Source: VGNY01 sp964549635 (GTDB lineage: Bacteria > Chloroflexota > Dehalococcoidia > GIF9 > UBA5629). From it: 64,000 bases of DNA. Of this stretch, positions 24,141 to 32,236 are shown one piece after another. The position numbers and the translations under genes are program-made. Numbering within the stretch: the first letter of the stretch is position 1; each line of letters starts with the position of its first letter. The stretch covers positions 186,001 to 250,000 of the forward strand of contig CAZJVJ010000001.1 in assembly GCA_964549635.1 (NCBI GenBank), in the 5' to 3' direction. A model generated the notes under the pieces. It saw nothing but the letters and a program-made list of their open reading frames with translations. It made no database searches and was not told the origin of the DNA.

Positions 24141-25445
24141 ATGGAAGAGATTTTGTTACGCGCCAAAAAGGTGGCTGAACAGGCCGAAGTATATCAAGCA
24201 TCTACTACCGTGACACCTGTTCGCTTTGAATCCAACCGACTCAAGCAAATCCAGAACAAAGAAAGCACAATCACCGCTTTAAGAGTTATCAAAGGTGGTC
24301 GGGTGGGCTTTGCTCAAGCTACCGGCCCAATTGAGCCATTAACATTAGTTGAAATGGCAACCGAGGCTTGCCAATTTGGTACGCCTGTTAAATTCACTTT
24401 CCCCAGCGTCAAGACCTACCCCAATATCGACACGTTTGATCCGCAAATAGATAAGGTAACTATCGAAGATATGGTACAGCTTGGAGAGCAACTCATCACA
24501 GTGATAAGACAACATACGCCGGACATTCTGTGTGAACTGTCAGTAATCAAAGGGGTCACCTCCGTCAGCATCATCAATTCCGAAGGCGGCCACATTAGCT
24601 ACACCAAGAGCTTTTTTAATCTCAGTATTGAAGGCATGCTTGTAAAAAACGAGGACATACTCTTCGTTGGCGACAGCGACAGCTTATGCCATGCTATATC
24701 AGATTTCAAGCCATTAGCAGAAGAGATAACAAGACAGCTTGAGCTCGCCAGGAGGAATGTCAAGATATCAGCCGGTTTGCTGCCGGTTATTTTTACACCA
24801 CACGGCGTGGCTAGCACTCTGATAGCTCCATTGGTCGCAGCTTTTAATGGGAAAAGGGTATATGACGGTGCCTCACCGTTAAAGGACAAACAGGGGCAGC
24901 AAATTTTTGACAAAAGATTTTCTCTGTGGGATGATGCTACTATACCTTACCGGGTAGCCAGCTATCCTTGCGATGATGAGGCAATGCCTGGCCAGCGAAC
25001 GCCACTTGTCACTAATGGAACGGTGATGCAATTTTTATATGACCTCCAGACAGCAGCTCTGGCCAACACACGAAGCACCGGCAATGGTATCCGCCATGGT
25101 GGTCTGCCGGCGCCTTCTCCCAGCTCTCTAATTATAGAAAAGGGTGATAGTTCTTTTGAGGACATGATAAAAGATATACGTGAAGGTCTAATTGTCGAGT
25201 TTGTAATAGGTGCCGAACAGGGCAACATATTAAACGGTGACTTCAGCGGCAACGTTCTATTAGGCTATAAGGTTGAAAGGGGTGAAATAGTGGGTCGAGT
25301 AAAAGATTGCATGATTTCCGGAAATGTATACCAGGTGTTAAAGCAAATTGAGGCAGTAGGGCAGGACACACGCTGGGTTGAAGGTTTCATATCGACACCA
25401 AGCCTCTACTGCCCCAGACTATCGGTAGCCACTAAGGCCGTGTAA
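24141..25445 (+). CDS. tldE: TldE/PmbA, non-catalytic partner of TldD
   Basis: A 434-residue PmbA/TldE homologue. It has the same fold as TldD but no HExxxH, as expected of the partner. N-terminal F-E-S-N-R-L-K-Q-I and the C-terminal G-N-G-I-R-H-G-G-L and N-G-D-F-S-G-N-V segments are family-typical. Its ATG directly follows the tldD stop. No precursor peptide or other RiPP gene is visible nearby. Confidence 0.92.
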   Translation: MEEILLRAKKVAEQAEVYQASTTVTPVRFESNRLKQIQNKESTITALRVIKGGRVGFAQATGPIEPLTLVEMATEACQFGTPVKFTFPSVKTYPNIDTFDPQIDKVTIEDMVQLGEQLITVIRQHTPDILCELSVIKGVTSVSIINSEGGHISYTKSFFNLSIEGMLVKNEDILFVGDSDSLCHAISDFKPLAEEITRQLELARRNVKISAGLLPVIFTPHGVASTLIAPLVAAFNGKRVYDGASPLKDKQGQQIFDKRFSLWDDATIPYRVASYPCDDEAMPGQRTPLVTNGTVMQFLYDLQTAALANTRSTGNGIRHGGLPAPSPSSLIIEKGDSSFEDMIKDIREGLIVEFVIGAEQGNILNGDFSGNVLLGYKVERGEIVGRVKDCMISGNVYQVLKQIEAVGQDTRWVEGFISTPSLYCPRLSVATKAV

Positions 25446-25461
25446 GTTTAGTTCAAACAAC

Positions 25462-26271
25462 ATGAAAAACGCAATTAGATTTTATAAAGAACCACATCCT
25501 AAAGCATGTGACCTGATTGCAGCCTGGCCTGGAATAGGAAACGTGGCACTTATAGCAGCTAAGTATCTTAGAGATAAGCTAAATGCCGAGGAGATTGGGG
25601 AGGTTGAGCCTTTCGAGTTTTTTGACCCCATTGGCATTATGGTCAAAAACAACATCATCGAGGCACCACAATTCCCGGAAAACAAATTCTATTACTGGCA
25701 TAACCCAGACTCCGAACGAGACTTAATTTTCTTAATTAGTGATGAACAACCAAGCTTCAAAGGTTATGAGCTGGCTAATTGTGTCCTTGACGTTAGCCGA
25801 AAACTTAAGGTAAAGATGATATACACCTGCGCTGCAGCCATTGCCAGAATTCATCACACCGAAAAACCGAAGGTGTGGGGAGCCGCCACAAATCATAAGC
25901 TTATTGAGGTATTAAAAAAATACGATGTTGTTCTCCGCGGCGATATTCAGATTGCTGGACTTAATGGACTGTTTTTAGGAGTAGCAAAGGAAAGAGGTTT
26001 TCAAGGCATATGCCTGTTAGGTGAAGTGCCATCTTACACCAGTCGAATACCCAACCCAAAAGCTGCCCTGGCAGTGCTTGACATACTGATTAAGATACTC
26101 GGCATCAATGTAAACCTGGATGAACTCGCCAAACTAGCCAAAGAGTCTGATGAGGAAATGAAAAAAATAGCCGCTGAAGCCATGGGGGAATATATTGACC
26201 GGTACACCAAACCCGTATGGCCGCCAGAAGATGAGGAGGAAGATGAGGAGGACGAGGAGGAATTGGAGTAA
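25462..26271 (+). CDS. PAC2-family protein with acidic tail
   Basis: A 269-residue PAC2 (proteasome assembly chaperone 2-like) protein. The A-W-P-G-I-G-N-V-A start, F-E-F-F-D-P, D-E-Q-P and L-L-G-E-V-P-S-Y-T segments fit the family. In bacteria, PAC2 proteins are of unknown role and do not require a proteasome. The last 15 residues are nearly all Glu/Asp, a highly charged tail that could mediate binding to basic partners. It is in an apparent operon behind tldD-tldE (16-base gap), suggesting a protein-quality function (inference). Confidence 0.85.
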   Translation: MKNAIRFYKEPHPKACDLIAAWPGIGNVALIAAKYLRDKLNAEEIGEVEPFEFFDPIGIMVKNNIIEAPQFPENKFYYWHNPDSERDLIFLISDEQPSFKGYELANCVLDVSRKLKVKMIYTCAAAIARIHHTEKPKVWGAATNHKLIEVLKKYDVVLRGDIQIAGLNGLFLGVAKERGFQGICLLGEVPSYTSRIPNPKAALAVLDILIKILGINVNLDELAKLAKESDEEMKKIAAEAMGEYIDRYTKPVWPPEDEEEDEEDEEELE

Positions 26272-26273
26272 AA

Positions 26274-27206
26274 ATGGTAGCCAGAACGTCGCCACGCTTG
26301 CAGTTTATTGCGGAAATCTTCGACTCATGTAAGCCTATAGTGAACTCCAATCTGGTTCACTTATCGGATTTGAATGCCTCAGAACTTAACTTCGTCAAAG
26401 AATTCTGGAGGAAAACGGACGTAGCGAGACGTCATCAAATCATTTCTCAACTCATCTACCTAAGCAGCATTGATGTCAGACTCGATTTCAGCAGTGTCTT
26501 CGTTTTATGTGGGCATGACCCTGATGAAATGATTAGGGTCAAGGCTATTGCCACTTTGGAAACGGAAGAGAATTACCGCCTGATCGACCCGTTAATACAC
26601 TCATTGAAGGAAGATAGCTCCTCCAAGGTACGCGCAACAGCAGCTACAATTCTAGGCAAATACTCCCTTTTGAGCGAACAGGGTAGTTTACCTGCTCATT
26701 TTAGAGACCAGATATACTCAGCCTTGCTAGACGTACTCAACAATAAGGCCGAAACCGTTGAAGTAAAGCGCCGGGCACTAGAGGCTATTTCGCCTTTTAA
26801 TCTACCAGAAGTAAAAAAACTCATTGAAGAAGCCTATCAAGCCAATGACATAAAGCTGAAAGCAAGTTCATTGTGTGCCATGGGGCGTAATTGCGACCCG
26901 ATGTGGCTGCCCATTCTGCTCAGCGAATTGAATAGCACTGAAGCGGAGATACGGTACCAGGCAGCTACTGCCTGTGGTGAAATCGGTGATGAGAAAGCCA
27001 TACCTTACCTGCTCGAACTTATTGATGATGACGATGAACGAGTCCAGGAGGCAACTATAAAGGCGTTAGGACAAATAAAGGGTGAACAAGCTAAGCAAGC
27101 TTTGAAAAAACTTTTAAGAAATCGCCAGCCTAGAATCCGCGAGGCAGCTAAATCAGCTCTGCAGGAGATACTGTTTTGCGAAGACCCTCTATCTCAGGAG
27201 CTTTAA
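26274..27206 (+). CDS. HEAT-repeat protein
   Basis: A 310-residue all-helical protein with several HEAT/PBS-lyase-type repeats, clearest at the C-terminus: Q-A-A-T-A-C-G-E-I-G-D, then Q-E-A-T-I-K-A-L-G-Q-I-K-G and R-E-A-A-K-S-A-L. Such arrays form curved protein-binding surfaces. There is no catalytic motif. The ATG lies 2 bases after the PAC2 stop, so the two are probably translated together. Partner unknown; the acidic PAC2 tail is a plausible one (inference). Confidence 0.85.
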   Translation: MVARTSPRLQFIAEIFDSCKPIVNSNLVHLSDLNASELNFVKEFWRKTDVARRHQIISQLIYLSSIDVRLDFSSVFVLCGHDPDEMIRVKAIATLETEENYRLIDPLIHSLKEDSSSKVRATAATILGKYSLLSEQGSLPAHFRDQIYSALLDVLNNKAETVEVKRRALEAISPFNLPEVKKLIEEAYQANDIKLKASSLCAMGRNCDPMWLPILLSELNSTEAEIRYQAATACGEIGDEKAIPYLLELIDDDDERVQEATIKALGQIKGEQAKQALKKLLRNRQPRIREAAKSALQEILFCEDPLSQEL

Positions 27207-27739
27207 CTAGACAGCAAACATTAACAGGGAATAAAGTGAGGCTACGCCCGAAACGACTGCAAGACGCTGCTAACGACTATAGCTGGAGGCGAGATGCTGA
27301 GTTATGTAGCCTCGATGCCACCACCCCGATATCATGCTCCTTCGAAGAATTTCTGGAGAATTATATCGAAGAACTGTACCACCCCGGCCCAAGCTGCCGG
27401 TTCGCTATTGAAACCCTTGACGGAAAACACATTGGCAACTGTGGTTATTTCAACATAGATGAAGTTAAGGGCCAGGCGGAAATGGGCATCATGGTCGGTG
27501 ACAAATCGTTCTGGAACCAGGGCTATGGGGCTGATGCCGTACTAACTTTGATCGACTATATGTTCTCACAAACAAAGCTGAAAAGAATCTACCTTAAGAC
27601 TTTAAACTGGAATATCCGAGCCCAGAAATGCTTCCAGAAATGTGGCTTCGCCCCCTGCGGGCAGCTTACAAACCGTGACCATACTTTTATACTTATGGAA
27701 ATCTACAGCCCTGTGCACCGACAAGGACAAACCAGATAA
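27176..27739 (+). CDS. GNAT-family N-acetyltransferase (RimJ/RimL type)
   Basis: A 187-residue acetyltransferase using acetyl-CoA. The N-terminal N-K-V-R-L-R-P, the I-G-N-C-G-Y-F strand and the Q-G-Y-G-A-D-A acetyl-CoA loop, followed by N-x-R-A-Q-K-C-F-Q-K-C-G-F, are typical of the RimJ/RimL (Acetyltransf_3) group, which acetylates protein N-termini or small amines. Start TTG 27176 with GGAG 8-9 bases upstream overlaps the HEAT gene by 31 bases; GTG 27236 is an alternative but would remove the first strand. Last gene of the tldD operon. Confidence 0.85.
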   Translation: MRRPSISGALTRQQTLTGNKVRLRPKRLQDAANDYSWRRDAELCSLDATTPISCSFEEFLENYIEELYHPGPSCRFAIETLDGKHIGNCGYFNIDEVKGQAEMGIMVGDKSFWNQGYGADAVLTLIDYMFSQTKLKRIYLKTLNWNIRAQKCFQKCGFAPCGQLTNRDHTFILMEIYSPVHRQGQTR

Positions 27740-27829
27740 AAATTTAGAAGCACCCATAAACAATCATCGAAATAAGTACAGCTCGGTTTTTACCAGCGAT
27801 TTTGTGAGTTTCCCGTGTTGCTGAAGTCC

Positions 27830-27848
27830 GGCACTACGAAGTAGTGCC
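27830..27848. terminator. 8-bp hairpin between convergent genes
   Basis: GGCACTAC, GAA, GTAGTGCC: a perfect stem with a 3-base loop in the gap between the GNAT gene and speE. No T-run on either side, so it could be a weak bidirectional terminator. Confidence 0.4.
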
Positions 27849-27894
27849 TCATATAAAGCACAAACTACAAAGATAGCCGGGCTTTAACTTGCCG

Positions 27895-28821
27895 TCAATG
27901 TACGAAAATTGGGTTCCTATCAGTGATAATTCTTCTGGTAATAGCTAACTGATGGCGCGTATGTTTAGGAAGAATGAATGCAGCCTGATGACTTAACCCG
28001 TCATACGACCTTGGCTTCTTCAACATCCTGGCTGAAATCCTGCTATCTATTTCTTCCGGCAGTAACTTGATAGGACTAATAGTTTGAGACGCCGTAGCAA
28101 ATCCCCAAAGGTCAACGAAGGAGGGAACATAAGCTTGATAGGGGCAAACTATGGAAAAAACACTTTTCAAAGTATTTATAATCGCAGTGAAGTTTCGCAA
28201 ATTAGTCCATCCAGAAGCCCCAGACTGGACAGCTATAATGCCTTCAGAACTCAGCTTATCTTTGACTAATTGATAAAATTCCTTAGTATATAGCAAACAA
28301 GCTGGCCCCTGTTTTAGAGGCTCAACCAGGTCGATTACGATAACATCAAACCTATCAGTGGTCTTTTCTAAATATGTCCGAGCATCTGCTATCTGAAGTT
28401 CCACACGTGAATCTTCGAAAGCCCCCCTGTGGAAAGAGACAAGAAAGCGACGGCAGATATCTATTACCTGCCTATCGATATCCACCATAACCACTCTTTT
28501 CACCGTCTTATGGTTCAGCACCTCACGAAGAGTGGCCCCCTCACCACCCCCAGCAATGAAAACCGTCTCCGGCCATGAATGGCTCAACATTGCCGGATGA
28601 ACCAGCGCCTCATGATAGATGAACTCATCACGCTCGCTGGACTGTATCTTGCCATCCAAGACTAGACAAACTCCGAAGCTCCTAGTCTCGATAATCTCAA
28701 CAGACTGAAATTCAGTTCGCCCTGAGAATATTACCCGCTTAATTCTGTGGAGCTGGGCAAGGTCAGGGCTGACCTCATCATATAACCATTCACGTTTATC
28801 GGAATCGTCTAGACCATTCAT
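27895..28821 (-). CDS. speE: Spermidine/polyamine synthase
   Basis: A 308-residue aminopropyltransferase that moves the propylamine group of decarboxylated AdoMet to a diamine. The V-L-D-G-K-I-Q-S-S-E-R-D-E-F-I-Y-H-E motif, the nucleotide-binding G-G-G-E-G-A-T-L-R-E and the active-site V-I-D-L-V-E-P-L are intact. The family has a spread of acceptors (putrescine, cadaverine, agmatine), which cannot be resolved here. It overlaps speD by one base; together they make and use the aminopropyl donor. Confidence 0.93.
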   Translation of the reverse strand: MNGLDDSDKREWLYDEVSPDLAQLHRIKRVIFSGRTEFQSVEIIETRSFGVCLVLDGKIQSSERDEFIYHEALVHPAMLSHSWPETVFIAGGGEGATLREVLNHKTVKRVVMVDIDRQVIDICRRFLVSFHRGAFEDSRVELQIADARTYLEKTTDRFDVIVIDLVEPLKQGPACLLYTKEFYQLVKDKLSSEGIIAVQSGASGWTNLRNFTAIINTLKSVFSIVCPYQAYVPSFVDLWGFATASQTISPIKLLPEEIDSRISARMLKKPRSYDGLSHQAAFILPKHTRHQLAITRRIITDRNPIFVH

Positions 28822-29195
28822 TATATGTCACAGCCAACTTGAATATTTTGCAAAACGCCCCTTTTCAACTCAATAAGCGAGGGATTCTTCGATCCTAGTT
28901 TTTCTATCAGCGGTTTCACAGCTAGCTCAGGCTTTGTGGAATCCCCGCAGGTGAAAATGTCTACAGCGGCATAGCCATATTCTGGCCAGGTATGAATGCA
29001 CAGATGCGATTCGGAAATAACCAACACGCCGCTTATACCGTGAGGGCTGAATTCATGGAAACATTCATTTACTACGGTAGCTCCGATTTTCTGGGCAGCG
29101 TCGCGAAGGCAACTTTTAAGGAGATCTAGGTCATTGAGCACCTCCGCATTACAATCTTTGAGTTCCAGCAGTAAGTGTCTTCCGAGAGCATTCAA
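28821..29195 (-). CDS. speD: S-adenosylmethionine decarboxylase proenzyme
   Basis: A 124-residue short (prokaryotic class 1B) AdoMet decarboxylase. It cleaves itself between E62 and S63 in S-E-S-H-L, turning the serine into the pyruvoyl cofactor; H-T-W-P-E-Y-G and F-T-C-G-D supply catalytic residues. It provides the donor for SpeE. The leader is about 76 bases, with a 6-bp hairpin (ATTACT/AGTAAT) near its 5' end and a Shine-Dalgarno site about 13 bases before the ATG. Confidence 0.95.
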   Translation of the reverse strand: MNALGRHLLLELKDCNAEVLNDLDLLKSCLRDAAQKIGATVVNECFHEFSPHGISGVLVISESHLCIHTWPEYGYAAVDIFTCGDSTKPELAVKPLIEKLGSKNPSLIELKRGVLQNIQVGCDI

Positions 29196-29277
29196 ATCAC
29201 CGTCCCTCCTTTAGATTTTTAGATTCTTGATGAAGTTCTCACCTCCAATCTGAAAGGGATTACTACAACAGGCAGTA

Positions 29278-29306
29278 ATTTTATATTCTGCATCTAGGAT
29301 TTTCAA
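29278..29306 (-). promoter_or_regulatory. Promoter of speD-speE
   Basis: Minus strand TTGAAA (29301-29306), 17 bases, TAAAAT (29278-29283). Confidence 0.55.
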
Positions 29307-29329
29307 GACCTTTTTACCGAAAAAGACTC

Positions 29330-29358
29330 TTGACAAAGGTGATTTCACACTGTAAAAT
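29330..29358 (+). promoter_or_regulatory. Strong promoter of the Cys-rich secreted protein
   Basis: TTGACA (29330-29335), 17 bases, TAAAAT (29353-29358), followed by the ribosome-binding site AAGGAGGT (29373-29380). This is one of the best promoter plus RBS combinations in the window. Confidence 0.7.
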
Positions 29359-29385
29359 CAAGCAAAACCGAGAAGGAGGTGAAAA

Positions 29386-30111
29386 GTGAGAAAAACTGTC
29401 GGTGTTCTGTTTGCCTTGGTGCTGGCAGCATCCCTTATCCTGGTTCCAGTGGCTGTTTTTGCTCAAGATCAGCCGGGGTTTGGTGGCTTAGCTAAATGTG
29501 AGCAGGAGCCATTCCCGAAGTGGTGGAAAAATGATATTTCCCGCCATCTTTACCTTAATCATTGGGGCAGGACTCCAATTCAAGCTATGTCTCGCCTTGC
29601 CGGACTATGCAGCCCTGACGTCCTGTGCGCCCAGCTAGGCACAAACTGCCCCGGGAAAAACCCACTATACGGGGACCCAAATTCGTGCTGGCCTGGAGGG
29701 TGTCCTTCATGTCGCAGTAAGGAACAAGGCTGTCTAGCCTGCTGTGACGACGCAGCGGCATGCGCTGACTCAAAGTGCAACCCTGCTTGCGATGTGTTAG
29801 GGGTTACTGAATGCCAGCTTCCCGCCTGCTGCAAATGCAATGATGAATTAGTATGGAAAGATAAACTACCGCATTGCGGCGGCTGCTGGGGCGTGAGTCT
29901 AGCCTTCGCCAACAAGAGCTGGGCCGCCTGCACCATTAGCAAACACCACAGGGTCAATGATTCGCATCCGAACCACTTCGGCACCAGCGAATGCTACGGC
30001 GGCAACAAGGGTGGCGATTGGGGGCTTTCAGGCTGTCCACATACGGAGTGTTGCACACTGACCTGGTGCCTCCAGGACAACCTGTGCGTCAACCCGTTGG
30101 CCAACAAGTAG
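29386..30111 (+). CDS. Secreted cysteine-rich protein of unknown function
   Basis: A 241-residue protein with a clear signal peptide (basic MRK, hydrophobic core, cleavage after A26 in V-A-V-F-A). The mature part of about 215 residues contains 26 cysteines in patterns such as C-x4-C-x2-C, C-x2-C-C and C-C-x-C, plus many Gly, Trp and His. An even number suggests 13 disulfides, or metal binding if reduced. I recognise no family; it faintly resembles small electron-transfer or toxin-like Cys scaffolds. GTG start with an ideal ribosome-binding site and strong promoter implies high expression. It stands alone, divergent from speD. Confidence 0.8.
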   Translation: MRKTVGVLFALVLAASLILVPVAVFAQDQPGFGGLAKCEQEPFPKWWKNDISRHLYLNHWGRTPIQAMSRLAGLCSPDVLCAQLGTNCPGKNPLYGDPNSCWPGGCPSCRSKEQGCLACCDDAAACADSKCNPACDVLGVTECQLPACCKCNDELVWKDKLPHCGGCWGVSLAFANKSWAACTISKHHRVNDSHPNHFGTSECYGGNKGGDWGLSGCPHTECCTLTWCLQDNLCVNPLANK

Positions 30112-30145
30112 ATACATCTCTAAGAAGCCAATATAACTTTGTAAA

Positions 30146-30192
30146 GCCAGAAACTCTGGCGCGGCTTGAATACAACCTGTGCCAGAGTTTCT
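30146..30192 (+). terminator. Terminator-like hairpin with an alternative fold
   Basis: AGAAACTCTGGC (30149-30160) pairs perfectly with GCCAGAGTTTCT (30181-30192), 12 bp with a 20-base loop, then a pyrimidine-rich stretch. The first arm is also part of a self-contained hairpin, GCCAGA-AAC-TCTGGC (30146-30160), which excludes the longer one. Confidence 0.5.
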
Positions 30193-30296
30193 CTTTCATA
30201 GAGCAATTAGTACCCATAAATGGTGCCAGTATCATTTTGGGCACACCACAGTCAAAAGTCTAGCACTACAGCAACAAGAACTACGAGCTAAAAACA

Positions 30297-30542
30297 TTGC
30301 CTGAATTTACCGACCTAACCCTAACTACAGTATATGCGGCCTCTGGACAACCGGAGGCCGGAATCATAAAGGGACGTCTTGAAAGCGAAGGAATCCCTGT
30401 TATTCTTCGCTATGAGAGCATGGGGCTTATATACGGCCTGACCATTAATGGGCTTGGGCAGGTAGAGGTACAAGTGCCATCCTTTCTGGCCAAAGAGGCA
30501 AAAGAAATTTTGGGTATAAGCACTCCGCCAGCAAAGCAATGA
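30297..30542 (+). CDS. DUF2007-type small protein
   Basis: An 81-residue protein resembling the DUF2007 (putative signal-transducing) family: V-Y-A-A-S-G-Q-P-E-A-G-I-I-K-G-R-L-E-S-E-G-I-P at the start and V-E-V-Q-V-P-x-x-x-A-K-E-A-K-E-I-L at the end, a ferredoxin-like beta-alpha-beta pattern. These domains are often fused to or near regulatory proteins; function unknown. The TTG start at 30297 has no clear ribosome-binding site. Its stop abuts the convergent BioD-like gene. Confidence 0.65.
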   Translation: MPEFTDLTLTTVYAASGQPEAGIIKGRLESEGIPVILRYESMGLIYGLTINGLGQVEVQVPSFLAKEAKEILGISTPPAKQ

Positions 30543-31604
30543 CTAGACTTTCAGACCAAGCTCCTGATAAAGGGCTTTGAAGTCAAAATGTCGCTGTAAA
30601 AGATTTTCGAATCTCCGTAGTTTCTCCGCTCCTCGAAATCTTGCCTTAGCTAAAGCCTCTTCAATTCCAGCTATAACTGCAGATATGTCCTGACTGAGTA
30701 CTATTATCGGCACGTGGTTCTCCTCAGCCCTGGACATGACTGTAGGCAAAGGTCTTACCCCACCACTGAGTATAAGACATTTTGTTGAAGTCTGTAAGGC
30801 GGCCAACTGCATATCAGCACGCTCACCTCGAACCACCACGGCCTTGTTCGCCTTGCGGCTGAAATAGTCTATCCCGGAGTCGGGAGTCATAGCTCCAAGC
30901 ATAATGTTCTCCACTATCTCACCTGCCTTATCAGGACAGCATAATATTTCTCCGCGAAGAGTTTCGGCTAGTTCACCGACAGTCACACCCAGCAAGCCCC
31001 TGACCTCTGGAAGTATACCCAGGACCCTTATTCCTGACCTTTGTAATGAGCCCGACAGCTCCTGTTTCACCACTTCTATTTGTGGCTCGGGTACAAAGTT
31101 GATGACAACCCCGATTAATCGCTTCTCTAACTTTTTGCCTATCTGGACGATTTTCGATAGCTCCGAAACGGAATAGTAACAAAGCACAACTATAACTCTG
31201 GCATCCAGGGCGTCGGCAATACTGTAACAAGCCAGAGTAGACACTTTGTCCCTGTCCAAGTTACCTAAACCCTCCATGAGAATAACATCTTTACCCCGTG
31301 ATATTTGGCGGTAGGCCTGTCTGAGTCTCTTAACAAAGTCGTTCGCATCATCAGTTAAACCCCGCCACAATTCCTTTGGGGATAAGCGGATATAGCATAA
31401 TTGCTCTGTCGGCTCTGTCAACATCAAGGCTTCTCTAACAAAAGCTGCATCTTTATAGCCATTGGCAGTGTCTTTTCCAGAAAGCTGGACCGGGATAAAG
31501 AAACCGACTTTTATCCCTTGTTCAATTAATCGCCTGCCGATACCAGCACACAGAGCTGTCTTTCCAGAATCTTCCGTTGTAGATGCTATGTATAAAGCTA
31601 CCAT
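30543..31604 (-). CDS. BioD-like AAA and DRTGG domain protein
   Basis: A 353-residue cytosolic protein with an N-terminal BioD-like nucleotide-binding domain (S-T-T-E-D-S-G-K-T-A as degenerate P-loop, L-M-E-G-L-G as switch) and a C-terminal DRTGG domain (about 215-330, S-G-G-V-R-P-L-P near its end). This is the N-terminal half of long phosphotransacetylases without the Pta domain; stand-alone forms may sense nucleotides. ATG 31604 is chosen because GGAGGG precedes it; an ATG at 31619 has no such site. Its promoter shares its -35 region with greA. Confidence 0.8.
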   Translation of the reverse strand: MVALYIASTTEDSGKTALCAGIGRRLIEQGIKVGFFIPVQLSGKDTANGYKDAAFVREALMLTEPTEQLCYIRLSPKELWRGLTDDANDFVKRLRQAYRQISRGKDVILMEGLGNLDRDKVSTLACYSIADALDARVIVVLCYYSVSELSKIVQIGKKLEKRLIGVVINFVPEPQIEVVKQELSGSLQRSGIRVLGILPEVRGLLGVTVGELAETLRGEILCCPDKAGEIVENIMLGAMTPDSGIDYFSRKANKAVVVRGERADMQLAALQTSTKCLILSGGVRPLPTVMSRAEENHVPIIVLSQDISAVIAGIEEALAKARFRGAEKLRRFENLLQRHFDFKALYQELGLKV

Positions 31605-31631
31605 GCTCCCTCCTGCCATCTAGGCCGTGTA

Positions 31632-31661
31632 ATTATATTAACTTTGTTTCGCTCTTTACAA
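31632..31661 (-). promoter_or_regulatory. Promoter of the BioD/DRTGG gene
   Basis: Minus strand TTGTAA (31656-31661), 18 bases, TATAAT (31632-31637). The -35 overlaps that of the greA promoter on the other strand. Confidence 0.55.
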
Positions 31662-31684
31662 ACCAGGGCAAAGCAGCCTATAAT
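31655..31684 (+). promoter_or_regulatory. Promoter of greA
   Basis: TTTACA (31655-31660), 18 bases, TATAAT (31679-31684). Transcription would begin near 31691, about 16 bases before the leader terminator. An ATGTT/AACAT repeat (31685-31697) spans the start site. Confidence 0.6.
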
Positions 31685-31706
31685 ATGTTTCGAACATTGG
31701 TGATAG

Positions 31707-31737
31707 ACTGAGAGTTTCCGAAACTCTCAGTTTTTTT
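31707..31737 (+). terminator. Intrinsic terminator in the greA leader (attenuator)
   Basis: ACTGAGAGTTT (31707-31717), CCG, AAACTCTCAGT (31721-31731) is a perfect 11-bp stem, followed by a run of T to 31737. It lies between the greA promoter and the greA ATG, with no other plus-strand gene to terminate, so it must act on greA's own transcript and release a short RNA of about 45 bases. Confidence 0.75.
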
Positions 31738-31763
31738 ACTAGCTTTCAGACAGGAGAGCTCAC

Positions 31764-32231
31764 ATGAACCAGAAGAAAATTCTCATAACCCAAGAGGGCT
31801 TAGCCAAATTGCGCTCTGAACTGGAGTACCTTCGGTCGGTGCGAAGACCTGAAGTTGCCAGCAAAATTAAGCGGGCTCGAGAGATGGGAGGCACCGAAAA
31901 CAACGCTGAGTATGAGGATGCCAAGAATGACCAGGCCTTTGTAGAGGGCAGGATCCTCATGCTAGAAAACATCGTCAGGAATGCTACAATCATAGAGTCG
32001 CCGAGTTCGCCAGGAGTAGTTGAACTGGGTGATAAGGTACTAATCCAGAACCAGGATGGCAAGATAGAACAATTCACCATTGTGGGCAGTACCGAATCTA
32101 ACCCTATTGAGGGAAAAATCTCAAATGAATCACCAGTAGGAAAGGCCCTTCTGGGCAGGAGAATTGGCGAGACAGTTGAAGTATCAACCCCGGCTGGGAC
32201 CCTCAACCTCTTGATATTGGACGTAACTTAA
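31764..32231 (+). CDS. greA: GreA-type transcription elongation factor, altered tip
   Basis: A 155-residue GreA with an N-terminal coiled coil and a C-terminal FKBP-like domain (G-x-K-V-x-I-Q-N, P-I-E-G-K-I-S-N-E-S-P-V-G-K-A-L-L-G). GreA inserts its coiled coil into the RNA polymerase channel to stimulate transcript cleavage and rescue stalled complexes. The E. coli tip acids D41 and E44 (G-D-L-K-E-N) correspond here to G43 and N46 (G-G-T-E-N-N), with an acid at E45 only, so cleavage may be weak or altered. The mRNA leader contains an intrinsic terminator. lysS follows 5 bases later. Confidence 0.93.
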   Translation: MNQKKILITQEGLAKLRSELEYLRSVRRPEVASKIKRAREMGGTENNAEYEDAKNDQAFVEGRILMLENIVRNATIIESPSSPGVVELGDKVLIQNQDGKIEQFTIVGSTESNPIEGKISNESPVGKALLGRRIGETVEVSTPAGTLNLLILDVT

Positions 32232-32236
32232 AAATC

